Shown one piece after another: positions 22,427-34,400 of a stretch of DNA of 64,000 bases (positions are counted from its first letter, which is position 1; each line of letters starts with the position of its first letter). The translations under genes and the position numbers were made by a program. The stretch covers positions 70,410,181 to 70,474,180 of the forward strand of contig NC_058340.1 in the NCBI RefSeq assembly GCF_905475395.1, written 5' to 3'. Under the pieces are notes generated by a model. That model made no database searches, was not told the DNA's origin, and worked only from the letters and a program-made list of their open reading frames with translations. Source of the stretch: Chrysoperla carnea. Lineage: Eukaryota > Arthropoda > Insecta > Neuroptera > Chrysopidae.

Positions 22427-23597
22427 ATAATATCAACAGACGTATATTATGTTGCGACTATAGACTTGTTAAATAGACGACTTTTTGTCACTCCTACAAG
22501 TTCTTGAATGTGACCAAGTTATTTAGTTTGAAGTATTAGGCTTTAGTTTTTTAGAATTTAGCGCAAATTAAGTGTGGCAATTTTGTACTAATTCGACTTC
22601 TATAATTTCTAGTTTGAATGACAACGCAATAATTTTAGCTACAACCGCATGGCTTTTAACAATAAATTTAAATGTTTGATTAGAAAAACAATTGAAATAA
22701 TTTGGATATAATGATTTCAGTCGCAGCCCGTCTTGTAAGGAAGCGAACATCATCAAATACCATGAATATATTCTCAGCAAGATAGATAATAAGATTACAT
22801 GAAGCTCTCCTAAAAATTCCCGTGTTGTGTTTATAAGTTTCAAATTTACATTTTTAATCCAGTAAAATTAGATCTAAAATTTCTCAAAAAATCCTTACCG
22901 CGTTGTAATTTTTGTTGTACATGAAAAATACCTTTAATCTGAACCGGGAACGAATCGAAGATTTTTATGATATGAATTTTTTAAGGCATTAAAATAAAGA
23001 TCTCCACTAATATTTAGCTTGGTCAGAATTTTTCGAGATGATTTCTAATTTAATTGGATTAGTTCTGTTCATATTAGTTCAGAAAACATATCGAAGTAGA
23101 GATTTTTTGCCTAAAATTTGCGTGCACTAGAACAAAAGAGGACGAATGTGACAAGGGGTGATGAAAGCCTATGGAATAATAATAGAAGACTGGATTTAGA
23201 GTGTGTTAAGATTAGAATATAATCATATTTTTGCATGGGTTCGATTTTCAAAAAAAAAAATGGTCTACCAAAAGTGAAGCCAATGTTATTTGCAGCAATA
23301 GATATTATTTCCAACGTTAATTTAAAAATATAACCAAGACATCAAGCAATCTGGAAAATCTAGAAATATATAGAGATTTTTGAGATTCTAGAAAAGCATA
23401 ATTTAACGATGAAAATAAGACAAAATTTATAAAATACTTTCTTTTAAAAAAGGCAAATAAAATTCTGCATTTTATATATTTTTAATTTAAAGACATACAA
23501 AAAAAAAAACACATAATCTCACAAAACAAACAAAATGTAAATTTAGTCTTTCGAATGTTTTAGATTTATTTAGGAATTTTTATTATTTAAAAATACA
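22427..23597. other. Non-coding AT-rich stretch
   Basis: No gene, RNA gene or clear repeat boundaries recognised; the small open frames here have no coding character. Confidence 0.4.
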
Positions 23598-24410
23598 GGG
23601 TCTTTCATCAAGAGGTGTCATTTAAAATTTTAAAAAAAATCGCAATATTTTTGTAAAAAGAGGTGATAATTTTATTTTAATCCAAAGTACAAATTCTGAA
23701 GTTAGTAATGGAACACAATATATATTAAATCCCCGCCGCGGTTGCACAAGTTGCACAATTTCGACAGACTATAAAAATCTCTATTTCGAGAAACCATAAC
23801 TCCAGGAAATTTTTCACGCAATAGAGCCGTTGTTTCGCCAGAAAAAAAAGCCAGTTTAAAATATGACCCAATGATACCACCACTGCAAAAACCCCACCAA
23901 ACTGTCTCTCGTTGTGAATAGAGATGTTGTTTGACTATTTCTCTTGGATTTTCGTAGCCCCAGGTGCGACAGTTTTGCTTATTTACGTACGTACACAGAT
24001 GAAAATGAGTTCCATCACTTAGAATAATTTTATTAAAGAAATCATGATCTTGTTCTTGTATTTCCAGTACCTAATCAGTGAATGAACGGCGTTTTTCATT
24101 TCTAAAGGTTTCAATTCTTGTGTCAACTACATCTAAGTATGAAGTGGTTATAGATACATATGCAATAGCTGCCATATTTTCAGTTGACCTACCCGAACGA
24201 GCACAAGTTGAAATCTAACTTGTTCGAGAAGTTCGAACTTGTCGATTAATTTCACTATACCAATGCGAGAAGGCGCTTGATGATGTCCCAAAAACAGTAT
24301 GAACTTTACGAATTATGTTCGCGATATTTTCACCGCTTTTGTAATGAATTTTCACTGTTAATGAAAGCAACACAAAAAGAAGGAAAGTTACACCTCTTGT
24401 TAAAAGACCC
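23598..24410 (-). mobile_element. Mariner/Tc1-like transposon with degenerate transposase
   Basis: Inverted ends of about 26 bp (GGGTCTTTCATCAAGAGGTG at the left; its imperfect complement ending AAAAGACCC at the right). The minus strand carries a transposase relic in order: an N-terminal helical segment (SGENIANIIRKVHTVFG, near 24350), then ILSDGTHFHL, then VNKQNCRTWGYENPREI and TVWWGFCSGGIIGSYF (near 23860-23960). The last two are hallmarks of Tc1/mariner-superfamily DDE transposases found in insects. An in-frame stop interrupts it near 24072 and others follow, so it is inactive. Confidence 0.82.
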
Positions 24411-24774
24411 ATTAGTTATTCATGTTGAATTTTATTATATTTATATACTTACAAAAAACAAAAAGAAGAGTGATGTACGAATTTTCATTTTTTTTAAACA
24501 ATTATAATATATACATCCATTTTACGGATGACGTCAGATGGTCGATATGTAAAAATATTTCATACAATTATAATTTATAATATTGAGTCCATTATTATAT
24601 AATAGGCATTTAAAAATTACGATTGTACGCCAATAAAAGTAAACTAAGCACCTCCATAAATAAAAAAAAGTAACCTCGAAGACCTTGTGATACAAAATCG
24701 CCTTGATAAAAGGTAAGTTAATAATTTTTTGTATTGAATATTTAAAAACCTTTAGTTAGAAACCTCATATCGTT

Positions 24775-24930
24775 GTCTTTTGTGGTTGATCCTTTTTTTG
24801 CAACTCGTTTCCAATTCCCAGTTCTCGCAAATCTTTTTCCACTGACTTTATCCACCTGGTCCTGGGTGTACCGCTTTTTTCTTTTTCCAGTATTTCCTCT
24901 GCTCAGCATTTGTCTCGCCACTCTATCTAA
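24775..24930 (-). mobile_element. LINE 3' scrap, same type as 62462-62870
   Basis: The reverse strand reads like the C-terminal tail of a non-LTR reverse-transcriptase protein (NTGKRKK..., then frameshifted VEKDLRELGI), colinear with 62760-62870. Frameshifts show it is dead. It is a short relic, and its boundaries are approximate. Confidence 0.6.
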
Positions 24931-27900
24931 GTGGAATCGAAATACATGACCCGTAACCGTAAATTAGGTACTATCCCAAATTCAATCGATTAAGAAATAG
25001 TAATACTTTTCATTAATTTTCAAATGTGGTTTACTTTTTCATTAGTAAACTACTGAGTATCGATAATTGGGAGAGGCACACTGACGAGTAAGCGATTTTG
25101 AACTGGACCAGTTTGCATTTGGATCATTTCAAACAGTAACGGTGAATTTCTATCAAAGCGATAGGCGATGAGAGTACCGCAATGAACTGTGAATGAAATC
25201 GAAAAAGAGATATTGGAAAGATTTAGAGGGAACATTAGGTGTGTCTAGGCGAACGGTACCACATATATCGAGAATTCATTATTCTTTTGAGATACGTGGA
25301 ACGCAGCAATTGCGTTTTATAATAAAAAAGAGGAGAAAAACTTCATCCTTAAATTCAGTATTACACCTAGATTTTTGATATCTAAATAAAGGCGTTAATA
25401 GATATTGAAATAAATACCACGATACTCGAAATAAAATTGTATATAATTCTATTTAAAAAATATACCACAGGCTTTAGCTAAATATCGATATTTCGATTTC
25501 AACGCAACCATCGTCAGTAGCTAAGTTTATCTATATAACACATATATTCTTTGCAAAAAAAAAAAATTATATAAATTGTGATATTTATTTCAATAACTAT
25601 GTCTCAACTCGAAGTCAAGTTCATTTTTATAAAGGCGTTAATGTTTATTTTTAGATGCCTGTATGTATAGGGTCTCCAAAAAATAATATAATATTTATGC
25701 GAAATCCAAGTGCTTTTCAAATTGATAACGAGGGTAAATGTAAAGTCACACAGAATATCACATTAAACATATGAAAACAAATTTTGTTGTTGTAAATATC
25801 TTCAAAAAGATGATGTCGATGTTCGAATTTATATATAAATTTAGTTGCTCAAAAATATGTACATTTTTATGAAATCATGATTATAAGACTGTTGTTCTGT
25901 GTGAAATAAATGTGGAATGCACTTCTCATCAATAAAATCACTTTTGATCACCAACCCTTCCAATTTTGATATTCATATGAATCCCGAATACCTCTGAATC
26001 CAGACATAGTATTTGAGACATGGAGACTAATGAAGGAGACTGCACTAAAGCGGAGGATTGGCAGTAGAAATTGTAGTTACTTTTGCTGGTACCACTAGCG
26101 TCGCTAGTTTTCCATTTGCGCCGAAATGAATATAGTATAATAAACAGGGGTGAAGTAAGCAAGTAACCAATTTTATTTTGAAGTGAATAAATAAACGAAA
26201 TAAATACGAACATACGAACGGAATACTACATAAATACGTCACATTTTTTAAATCCAATTCGCACATTTCACTCCTTCCACTATCCTGGTGCAAAAGGAAC
26301 ACTACTGACATCTAATTTGTGACAACCATTTGTTTACATGGAATTCGATCCCCTTCTTTAGCCTCCATGTCTCCATTTGATAGTCAATTCAGAACGGTTT
26401 ATAATTTGAGAGACTTATGCAAGGCCATGTCTAACAATCCTCCAGAGTTTTAGGGACTGCCATGGGGTCTGCAAAAAAATGTTAGTTGCGCGGCAATTAT
26501 TAATATGAATATTGAAGTCGGAAGGGTACAATCGATTTATTTAGAAAAACACGCTATATTCAAAATTATATAAAGTAAAATTATTTCGAAAATAAAAACA
26601 AAAAGAAATTTCAACCATTTTTCAAGTAATTCATACGTAATTAGTTTTAATTATGAGCTTGGTTTTTATTATTTATTAATTTACGAATATATTTTCAAAT
26701 AAAAGACAAAATTTGGAATTTTTTTTAATAATTCTGTCGAGATATACATAATATATACTGGAATGCACATATTATCCAAATATATACCCAATATTTAAAT
26801 CCAAAGTTAGTAAATTTCTAATAATACATAATTAAAAACTTTTTTCAAGGAAATCTGCACTCAAGAGCACTGCGATCGTTTTCTATTTAAAAAAAATGAC
26901 TGAATCATAAAAAGCTGAAGATTGCATGATCGGTCCTCGTGGGCAGATCATGCGATCTTCTAGAATGAAGCCTTGTAGTCTTGACGTTTGAATTCGCCTT
27001 AAACAAAAAAAGTCTAGACTCTAGAAGCTAGTACCGGCATTATCAAAGTCTCGAATTGGTCTCAAATAGAATGCACAATGCTCATTTCTTGATATTTCCA
27101 AAATTTTATTTTTCTTCTTAGATTAATTAGAAATTAAAAGCAATAATAGTTATTTTTACCGCAATTTTATTGCGTCGGTAATAATTTTGGTTGAATAAAC
27201 CTGTAAATGGGATCAAAATTTTTGAATAAGGCATATAATAAAATTTACGCCTTTTGCTCAAATGAATAAAAAGTAGTTTGTTTGGATATTGATGGTACTC
27301 ATTTTGTGGTAAATTTTTTAAGAAATATTTTCGTACGAATTATTATTCTAAGAAATAATTATCCAATATACATGTATGTAAATCTCGATTTTAATAATTA
27401 TACAGTCAATTTTGCTTGTACATTTTATATTTTACGAACCTTTCAGAGAGAAATGGCGATTCATTCACTAAAAGTCCTTCTTCAATTGGAATACTAACTG
27501 TTCGAGTTGGGCCGCCCAAAAAAACAAAAAGAACCCACCAAATGAGTCTCTAGTACCAAAATATTTATTCGTCATTATAAGCGATGTCACGAAAACTAAT
27601 TTTGACTGTATATTTAAAAAATTTTTGCACACGTAGAAAAGACAAAGAACTCACTCCAAAAATGTCGTATAAATCCAGAGCTCTATTATTTTTAACATAG
27701 AGAAGAGAATGTGTACCCTAGTGGATACGGCGACATTTTTAAAGTGATGGCTCTTGGTCTATAAGTTGATTTAGCGTAAAACTAAAGAATGCAAATGCAA
27801 AACAAATCATTTTTCATCATCATATAATTATAATCAAATAAAATTAATGTTGTAATTTATATATAATAAATTTTTAACTTGTGTATTTATTTTCAAAAAC

Positions 27901-29169
27901 AAACAACTAATATAAATTATTCATTTCTAAATCATTTCTTAATTTATTTTCCTTACTCTTTATTATTCCTCATTGCTCCTTTATGAATGATCAAAGTAAT
28001 AAAACCAAAAAATGACCAAAATATCGGAATTTAATAATACAATTCCGATTGTTGCGGGTCCGAACGTAAAGTGTTCGTATATGGATGCTTTGTGTATCTT
28101 GCTCCTATACTTACTTCCCCCTTTAATCTGAAAATGTTTTGCTCGACTCTATTTTATATTTTTGACTATTCTAAACACTTTTTGTGTCTTAAAATTTTAT
28201 CATATGAACAGTTTGCGTCCAGTCCCGTAAAAAACAGAGTTGTACTATTATTATATTCTGATCTCAAATGGTTTATTTCCTCAACTAAAATATTAATTCA
28301 TTGAAATAGTCAGAGGCCCTAATGAAGTTTAAAAATGTGAGATTTTATTTAGATCTTTATCCCAATATAAAATGACTTTTTCAGTGCTTTAATGATTAGA
28401 GTAAGGTTATTCGGACATCGTGTGTTTAGCGTGAGTCTCACGTTAAGATAATTTAGAGTAGATGATTAGCGTGAACAGAATATTATCTAAGTTTTTTAGC
28501 TTTTCTCAGATTTTCTGAGAAAACCTGAGAGATTTCCTGAGAAAAGCGTTCAGTGAATGAACGCAATCACAGGATTAACCAAAAAATTCACAGACCCGTT
28601 TTTACTCGACCCCATTAAAGGTTTGGTCAACCCGTGGATCAGTAAATGAACGCAATCACGGAGAAAAACTATTAATTTTTCACCAGATCCGACAACGGAT
28701 TTAAATTTACGTAAAAAATGCTATAATTTGGTTTTTTTACGTGACATTCTAGTAGGTTTTTAAGAAAAGTCGCTAAAGAAAATTTTATCGGTAAATAGCC
28801 GTTCGATACACGATAGTGTCCGAATTATCCACTACCGTAATTATTAATACGGCAACCAAAAAAGTTGTCTAGGACTGCTACTGAAAGTGTACTACAATTT
28901 ACGTATAGCCTTATATTCAGGAGTAAAAAACTGTTTTTAAACTAACAAACCTTTATTTACAAAGTAAAGTCTAACAATAAATATTATAAATTATTTAAAA
29001 ATATCAAATCGCTGGTTGAAGAATCCGATTCAATCCGAAGTGTGGTCAAAATTTTCTTTTTATTTTAAAATATTTTCTCCATATACAATTAATTTTCAAA
29101 ATTTTCGGATTCAGTCTCATTAAAATGGATCGGATTCCTTAACCAGAGTTAAATTCTGACTATTACATT
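24931..29169. other. 4-kb AT-rich intergenic region, no gene seen
   Basis: No convincing coding frame on either strand. Local structure consists of a strong stem-loop at 26917-26960, a hairpin-forming segment at 28498-28546 (GCTTTTCTCAG / CTGAGAAAAGC), and a direct repeat of GTGAATGAACGCAATCAC (near 28553 and 28642). Confidence 0.4.
26917..26960. repeat. Perfect-stem hairpin
   Basis: GAAGATTGCATGATC pairs with GATCATGCGATCTTC over 15 bp (one G-T wobble) around a 14-nt GC-rich loop. It is isolated in AT-rich DNA with no flanking element ends, and its function is unknown. The stem is too short for a typical pre-miRNA. Confidence 0.8.
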
Positions 29170-29748
29170 TTACTTGACGGCAAATGATGCTCCACACGAA
29201 CAACCTTCTTCCGCTTGAGGGTTATTAATTATTCTAAAAGCTGATTTTATTAATTCTTCATGATATTCAAGGGTTGATCCTTTGATAAAACCTAAGGTTG
29301 TATTATCGATAACTATCGATACACCTTCTTTTTCAATTACTCTGAAAAATACAGAAAAATATTTTATTCGATATTTCTGTGTGGTCTAAAATATGTAGCG
29401 ATCTGTTAAAATCACTTAATCTAATAGTGTCAACTCTTGAATTATTACACGAAATCCTTAGAAACAAAATAAAAACGATCAGCTTCTATGCAATAATTTT
29501 CTGATTACTTACATATCTTCATTACTGATATTATTATCCAATTCGAATTTATATTGGAATCCAGAACAGCCTCCACCATCGACAGCAACTCGTAAATATT
29601 TTGCACAGTCTGGATCATTTTGTAGTTTTTTTAATTGCCGTACACAACTATCACTAATTATTATATTTTCTAACTTTGTCGAAAATAATCGTATATGATT
29701 CGGTGTTAATTTACGTAATGCTGGTAATAAATATGATAGAGTTGCCAT
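29170..29748 (-). CDS. ISCA2: Mitochondrial iron-sulfur cluster assembly protein ISCA2
   Basis: A-type Fe-S carrier of the mitochondrial matrix that, in the family, works with ISCA1 and IBA57 to build 4Fe-4S clusters for lipoate synthase, aconitase and complex I. Two exons: 29513-29748 and 29170-29341; phases agree and give 135 residues. The N terminus (MATLSYLLPALRKLTPNHIR) is basic and amphipathic, as in a mitochondrial presequence. The three ligand cysteines are present: C61 in GGGCSGFQY, and C126 and C128 in the C-terminal GCSCGASF. The start is the first ATG of the frame. The RLFSTKLENIIISDSCVRQLK segment favours ISCA2 over ISCA1. It is divergent from the coiled-coil gene at 31465. Confidence 0.96.
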
Positions 29749-30494
29749 TGTTGTTTTTGCCCTTTTTTTTTTGCTGAGTATTTAAAATAAATGTTTTTAA
29801 ATTAATAAAAATGGCATAATTTATTTCATCATTCGTCTATTTACATCTATCTAAATATTAGGTTATGTCGTTTAAAAACAAATGTCAAATGCCAAAATTT
29901 AAATTACTAATGACCTCTATACTTTAAAATACAAATCAAATTATATTTTTTTACATGATTAGGGTTCCGTTGTTAAATATAGAATAACGAAAACCACATA
30001 GTTTTTCATGTCCGTCTGACCAGCTCCAGATACTTGAAGAAAATAACACCATTGACTGAATTTTACACTAAAAATGTTGGAAATGCTTCAAAAAAATGTT
30101 TCACTCTTATTTTAAATCGTAATTTCTTGTAACCTACCGTAACGTAATGTCGTACAAAAGAAACAGTAAAGCAAATTTTCTTACTCGTGATTAAAATACA
30201 TGAAATATTATTTAAATTAACCGCTATTAAGATATGGTTTTTAGCAAAGACTATAGGATAGACAAGAAGCAGAAGTATAATTATAAGTGACATCTGGAGT
30301 CTGAGGCGATCAACTATTAAGTTTGTAGGCCTTTGCGGGTATGACTATTAAGTTTAACTACTTTGCGGGGGTGACTATTAACTATTAAGTTTGAAAGCCT
30401 GACTCGGTAGAGGCGCTGAAACTCGTATACTACGATTTTACATTAGCTCATATGGGCTGCTTCTCCTCTACCCTATGCTCTTTGGTTTTTAGTA

Positions 30495-31304
30495 TTGGGA
30501 TCTGACATATGGGTGGGGCTAAAAAAACATGGCTGGCATAAAGTGACAAATTTTAAAAATAACATCGCAACACAAGAAGACAATGATTAATATTAATGAA
30601 ATTTGTTGTTGGGGACAAACAAAATTGAGTAATCGTAATTTCACTGAAGGCGAAAGACTTTTGAAAGCAGGTCATGTGATTAAATTTGGAAAAAATCAAG
30701 TCGAAAGTGAGGAGGATGTGCTCAGTTTAACGTCATACTGTTTACAAAGAACTAATTTAAAAGAAATGCCTCATCAAATCTATATAGATAAATAAATATC
30801 TGTTCAAGAATTCTTGATGTCAAAACACAGTAATCTTTTTAGATTTAAACATATTAGTTTAATAATACATTATAAACACTGTACTTACTTGATAATACAT
30901 ATATGAGCACACTTTTTGACTTGGTAAGATATTTTTTAATTGCAGTGTTTTCTGCCATAATTTTAAGACATCAATTTTCTCAAAATTACCAAAATAATTT
31001 TTAACTTTCATGTAATATTTGCCTGCTTGAGGCAAATTATGAAAACTCAGACCTGTATTCGTATTGGAACGACTTTGGCAATTTTTCACACAACACTTTA
31101 CTTTTCTCGTGCTTTTAAATTGAGGTAAATACTTTCCAGACGAAATAATTTAATTTTTTTATCAATTATTTATTATTGTTGTAATTATAACTTGCAAAAA
31201 GTAATCAACTCCAAACTTTTCAATGCTCAACACTAAAAGCTGTAACTTGAAATTAGTTTCTACTTTGACAACCAGGTGTCATGCCTCCTTTTGTCAGATC
31301 CCAA
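30495..31304 (-). mobile_element. DNA transposon with THAP-domain ORF, copy 2
   Basis: Same element as 8991-9840, with ends TTGGGATCTGACA and TGTCAGATCCCAA. Here the THAP frame (minus, about 31098-30900) has no stop just before the finger and reads K-C-C-V-K-N-C-Q-S-R, then FHNLP, LWQK and KVCS. It then runs on differently because of a small deletion near the last His. The convergent plus-strand frame (30583-30795) is intact. It ends 160 bp before the ATG of the coiled-coil gene, inside the ISCA2/coiled-coil divergent intergenic region. Confidence 0.78.
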
Positions 31305-31464
31305 TTCCGCTACATAAACAAAAAAACATCGAATATGCACCAATCAGGTACCGAATAGCTGTGCGTATGCTTAATACTTGCGCGTCTTCATTATTAAAAC
31401 GGCGTCATTTAGCTGAAAAAAGTATTTGTACTAAAATTGTTAATCATAGTTATAATTAATTATC

Positions 31465-34400
31465 ATGACAGAAAAAGATATGAATCCTGTTGATCGCATT
31501 AATTTAGTTTCTATGCAACAAGATCGAAAATTACATGAAAAACGATGTGAAGTTCAAGGTAAGTTCATTGAAACTTTTTTGTTGACCTTGAACTTTCTAG
31601 TTGCTATATATATTTATTATACAATGTTTTATAGAATTAGAAAGAGTAAAAAAAGAACTTGAAAAAACTTTGAATGATTTAAAAAAAGAAAATGAGGAAA
31701 AACAAAAAAAATTGGATAAGAAAAGAGAGTATAATAATAAAATGAGAAAAATTAATGAAAGGTCTGATACAATTTTATTTTAATTAATAATAAAACTAGT
31801 TTTATGGATTTAAATTAAGTTAAATTTTACTAAATGAGTTATAAAAAAATAGAAGGAAAGAACGGTTGAAACACTTAATCTAATCTAAAGGCTAGCATTC
31901 CATCTAGGAACTATTGAGGCTGGAAGTTACTGCTATTTAATTAAATTTCTTCTCTGGGTCCGCGAATATTCATGTATTTTTTTAATATTTATTATTCATT
32001 GTTTACACCATTATATAATAAAGTATATTATATAATTAAAGTAAAAAATATAAATACTGTTTAAAAATGCTGTATTTAAGTGTAAATAAATATTTAAAAT
32101 ACATTATAATTTTGAGATATTTAAACGCAGTTTTTTGGCGCTCTCTGTAGATGACGTATAAGTACGTGATCTGTCAATTTATGACAGTTTAATGTATAAT
32201 TTACACTTTAAAAAAATGAATTTACAACACAGAATTTACACTCGTTATTATTAATGTTTCTAATAAAAAGCCGTAGAATAATATAATTAAATGAAATACC
32301 ATATAAAATGAAAGTAATTAATATCATACAGTATGTCAACAAATTTGACAAGTCCGTACTTTGATGTCACGTCCGTATAAAAATTTGAATTTCCGTTTTA
32401 GAAATCTTTAAATGCCCTCACTGAATTTGTACTTTTATTAATTAATTTTAAGTAATTAAAAAGATATTAATTACTAAAATAATGGTTTAGTTGAAATGTC
32501 CAGTCATTAAATTACGAAAGAAAAATATTTGAACCAAATTTAAATTTCATGAATATTCCCTATTATTGTTTAGTTTCAATAACAATCTAGTCCGCGTTCT
32601 AATTTTACGATTATTATTAAAGATTTAAGAAACATTTGAAACTTATCGATGAACATAATGAATTATTAGAAGAAAAGAATACCATTGCCGAAGAAAATTG
32701 TTCCAAAGAATTGGCTCGTTACGAAAATTTAGTTAAAACATCCGCAAAAAAAGAACAAGAACATATTAAAATTTATGAACAATTCCCTCACGTACAAGAA
32801 CAAAAAGAATGGTCTCTGAAATTACAAAATATCAAAATACAATTGTGGATTGAACAGACCCGGGTCAACGAACAAATCAAGATGAATATGGTAATGCATG
32901 GAATTCAACAAGGTCGTTTGAATATTTCCATTGTTCAATTTGCCAAACGTGTTATGGATTTATGGAAGCATCAAGATAAAATTGAAGCGGCAAAAAATCA
33001 GAAACAAACTTTGATTGTTCGATTGAATTCTATGAAAGAAAAAATCGCGTTACATCAGTCCAGAAGTAAGATGGGGGCATTATAGTTTAACCTTTAAATT
33101 GACTTAAAAATATTGATTACACAGGTCTGCAAAAAAAAAAAAAAATTGTTGTCAGCTGCATGAGATATTTTTAATAAATTATATGTTTTAGAATGCGCTG
33201 ACTTCAGAAGTGATGGTCATTTTTTTCTATCACGTAAGGTTTTTTTTGCAAATTCAAAAACAAAAAATTGGTAAAAGCACTCGTTTAATAAAAATTATAC
33301 AGTAGCCTGCAAGCATAGTGACATCTCTCGATATCGCGGACATCCTGGTGAAACCGCTCCCCTTGTTCTTCACTGTAAGCTCCCAGGTTTTCAGGAAAAT
33401 ATGTGGGAGTGTAAAAAATGGACCTTCAGGCTTATCTTGCAGCCTTTAACTTCGTATGCTGCTAGTTGAACAATGGTTTTGTAGTCAGGATCCTTAGTAT
33501 TTCCCAGAAACTTTCGCACTACATCCTTAACGATACCCAAGCTTCATTTTCCTTCTCATTCATACTTTCCACAAAGATGTTGCCGGTAAAAAGCCTTCTT
33601 ATGTCGGGGCCAGTGAAAACTCCCTCTTTCAACTTCTGACAGCTTTGGGTATTTTGTATATAGATATTTAAAACAGTCTCCATACTCTTGCAGTGATTTT
33701 ACAAATTGCAAATTGCCAAAACACTTTTAGTCCAATGCTGTTCTCTGGCTCTACTATCACATAAGCATAAGAAGCAAGGGTATTTAGTATAGCCTTCCTG
33801 CTGACCCAAAAACATCGTGAGTATTTTGAAGTTCCCACAAACCATCCATTAATGGTCCTGATATTTGATTCTTTCAAGGATAATGGCCAAATTGTTATAG
33901 TTAGTTTTCTTCCATATGCACAGAATACCCCATTGGAAGCGAAACTAATTTATTTTCATTGTGCATATCTATGAAAACCTATGTGATAGAATGTTTTGAA
34001 TATTTTTCCCGTTTTTGGGAGGTCAAAATCTATAAGAAAATGTAAAAAAATCCTATGCGGTTTTTTAGTCGCAGACCTGTGTTATGGTTTTTAAAACATT
34101 ATTTTCCATAAAAATTAAATTTTTTTTCTTCTAATAGGTATGCAACTTGAATTTCAAGTTCCACAATCATTTTTGGAACAGGTAAGTTTGTTGTATAAAT
34201 AGATTTTGGATTTGTTTAAAAAAAAGTAAGTATTTTGAACAGGCCTGTGCGCGGAGTTCAAAATTTTGTTCATCAGTTGTAGTATATAGTGTATATACAT
34301 ACTTTAAACAATTAACTCAGTAAATTGTTTATTTTCACTTGTTTATAAATATTTATGATACATTTAGGTTGGTAACGTTTCGAACACAATTCCGCATTCG

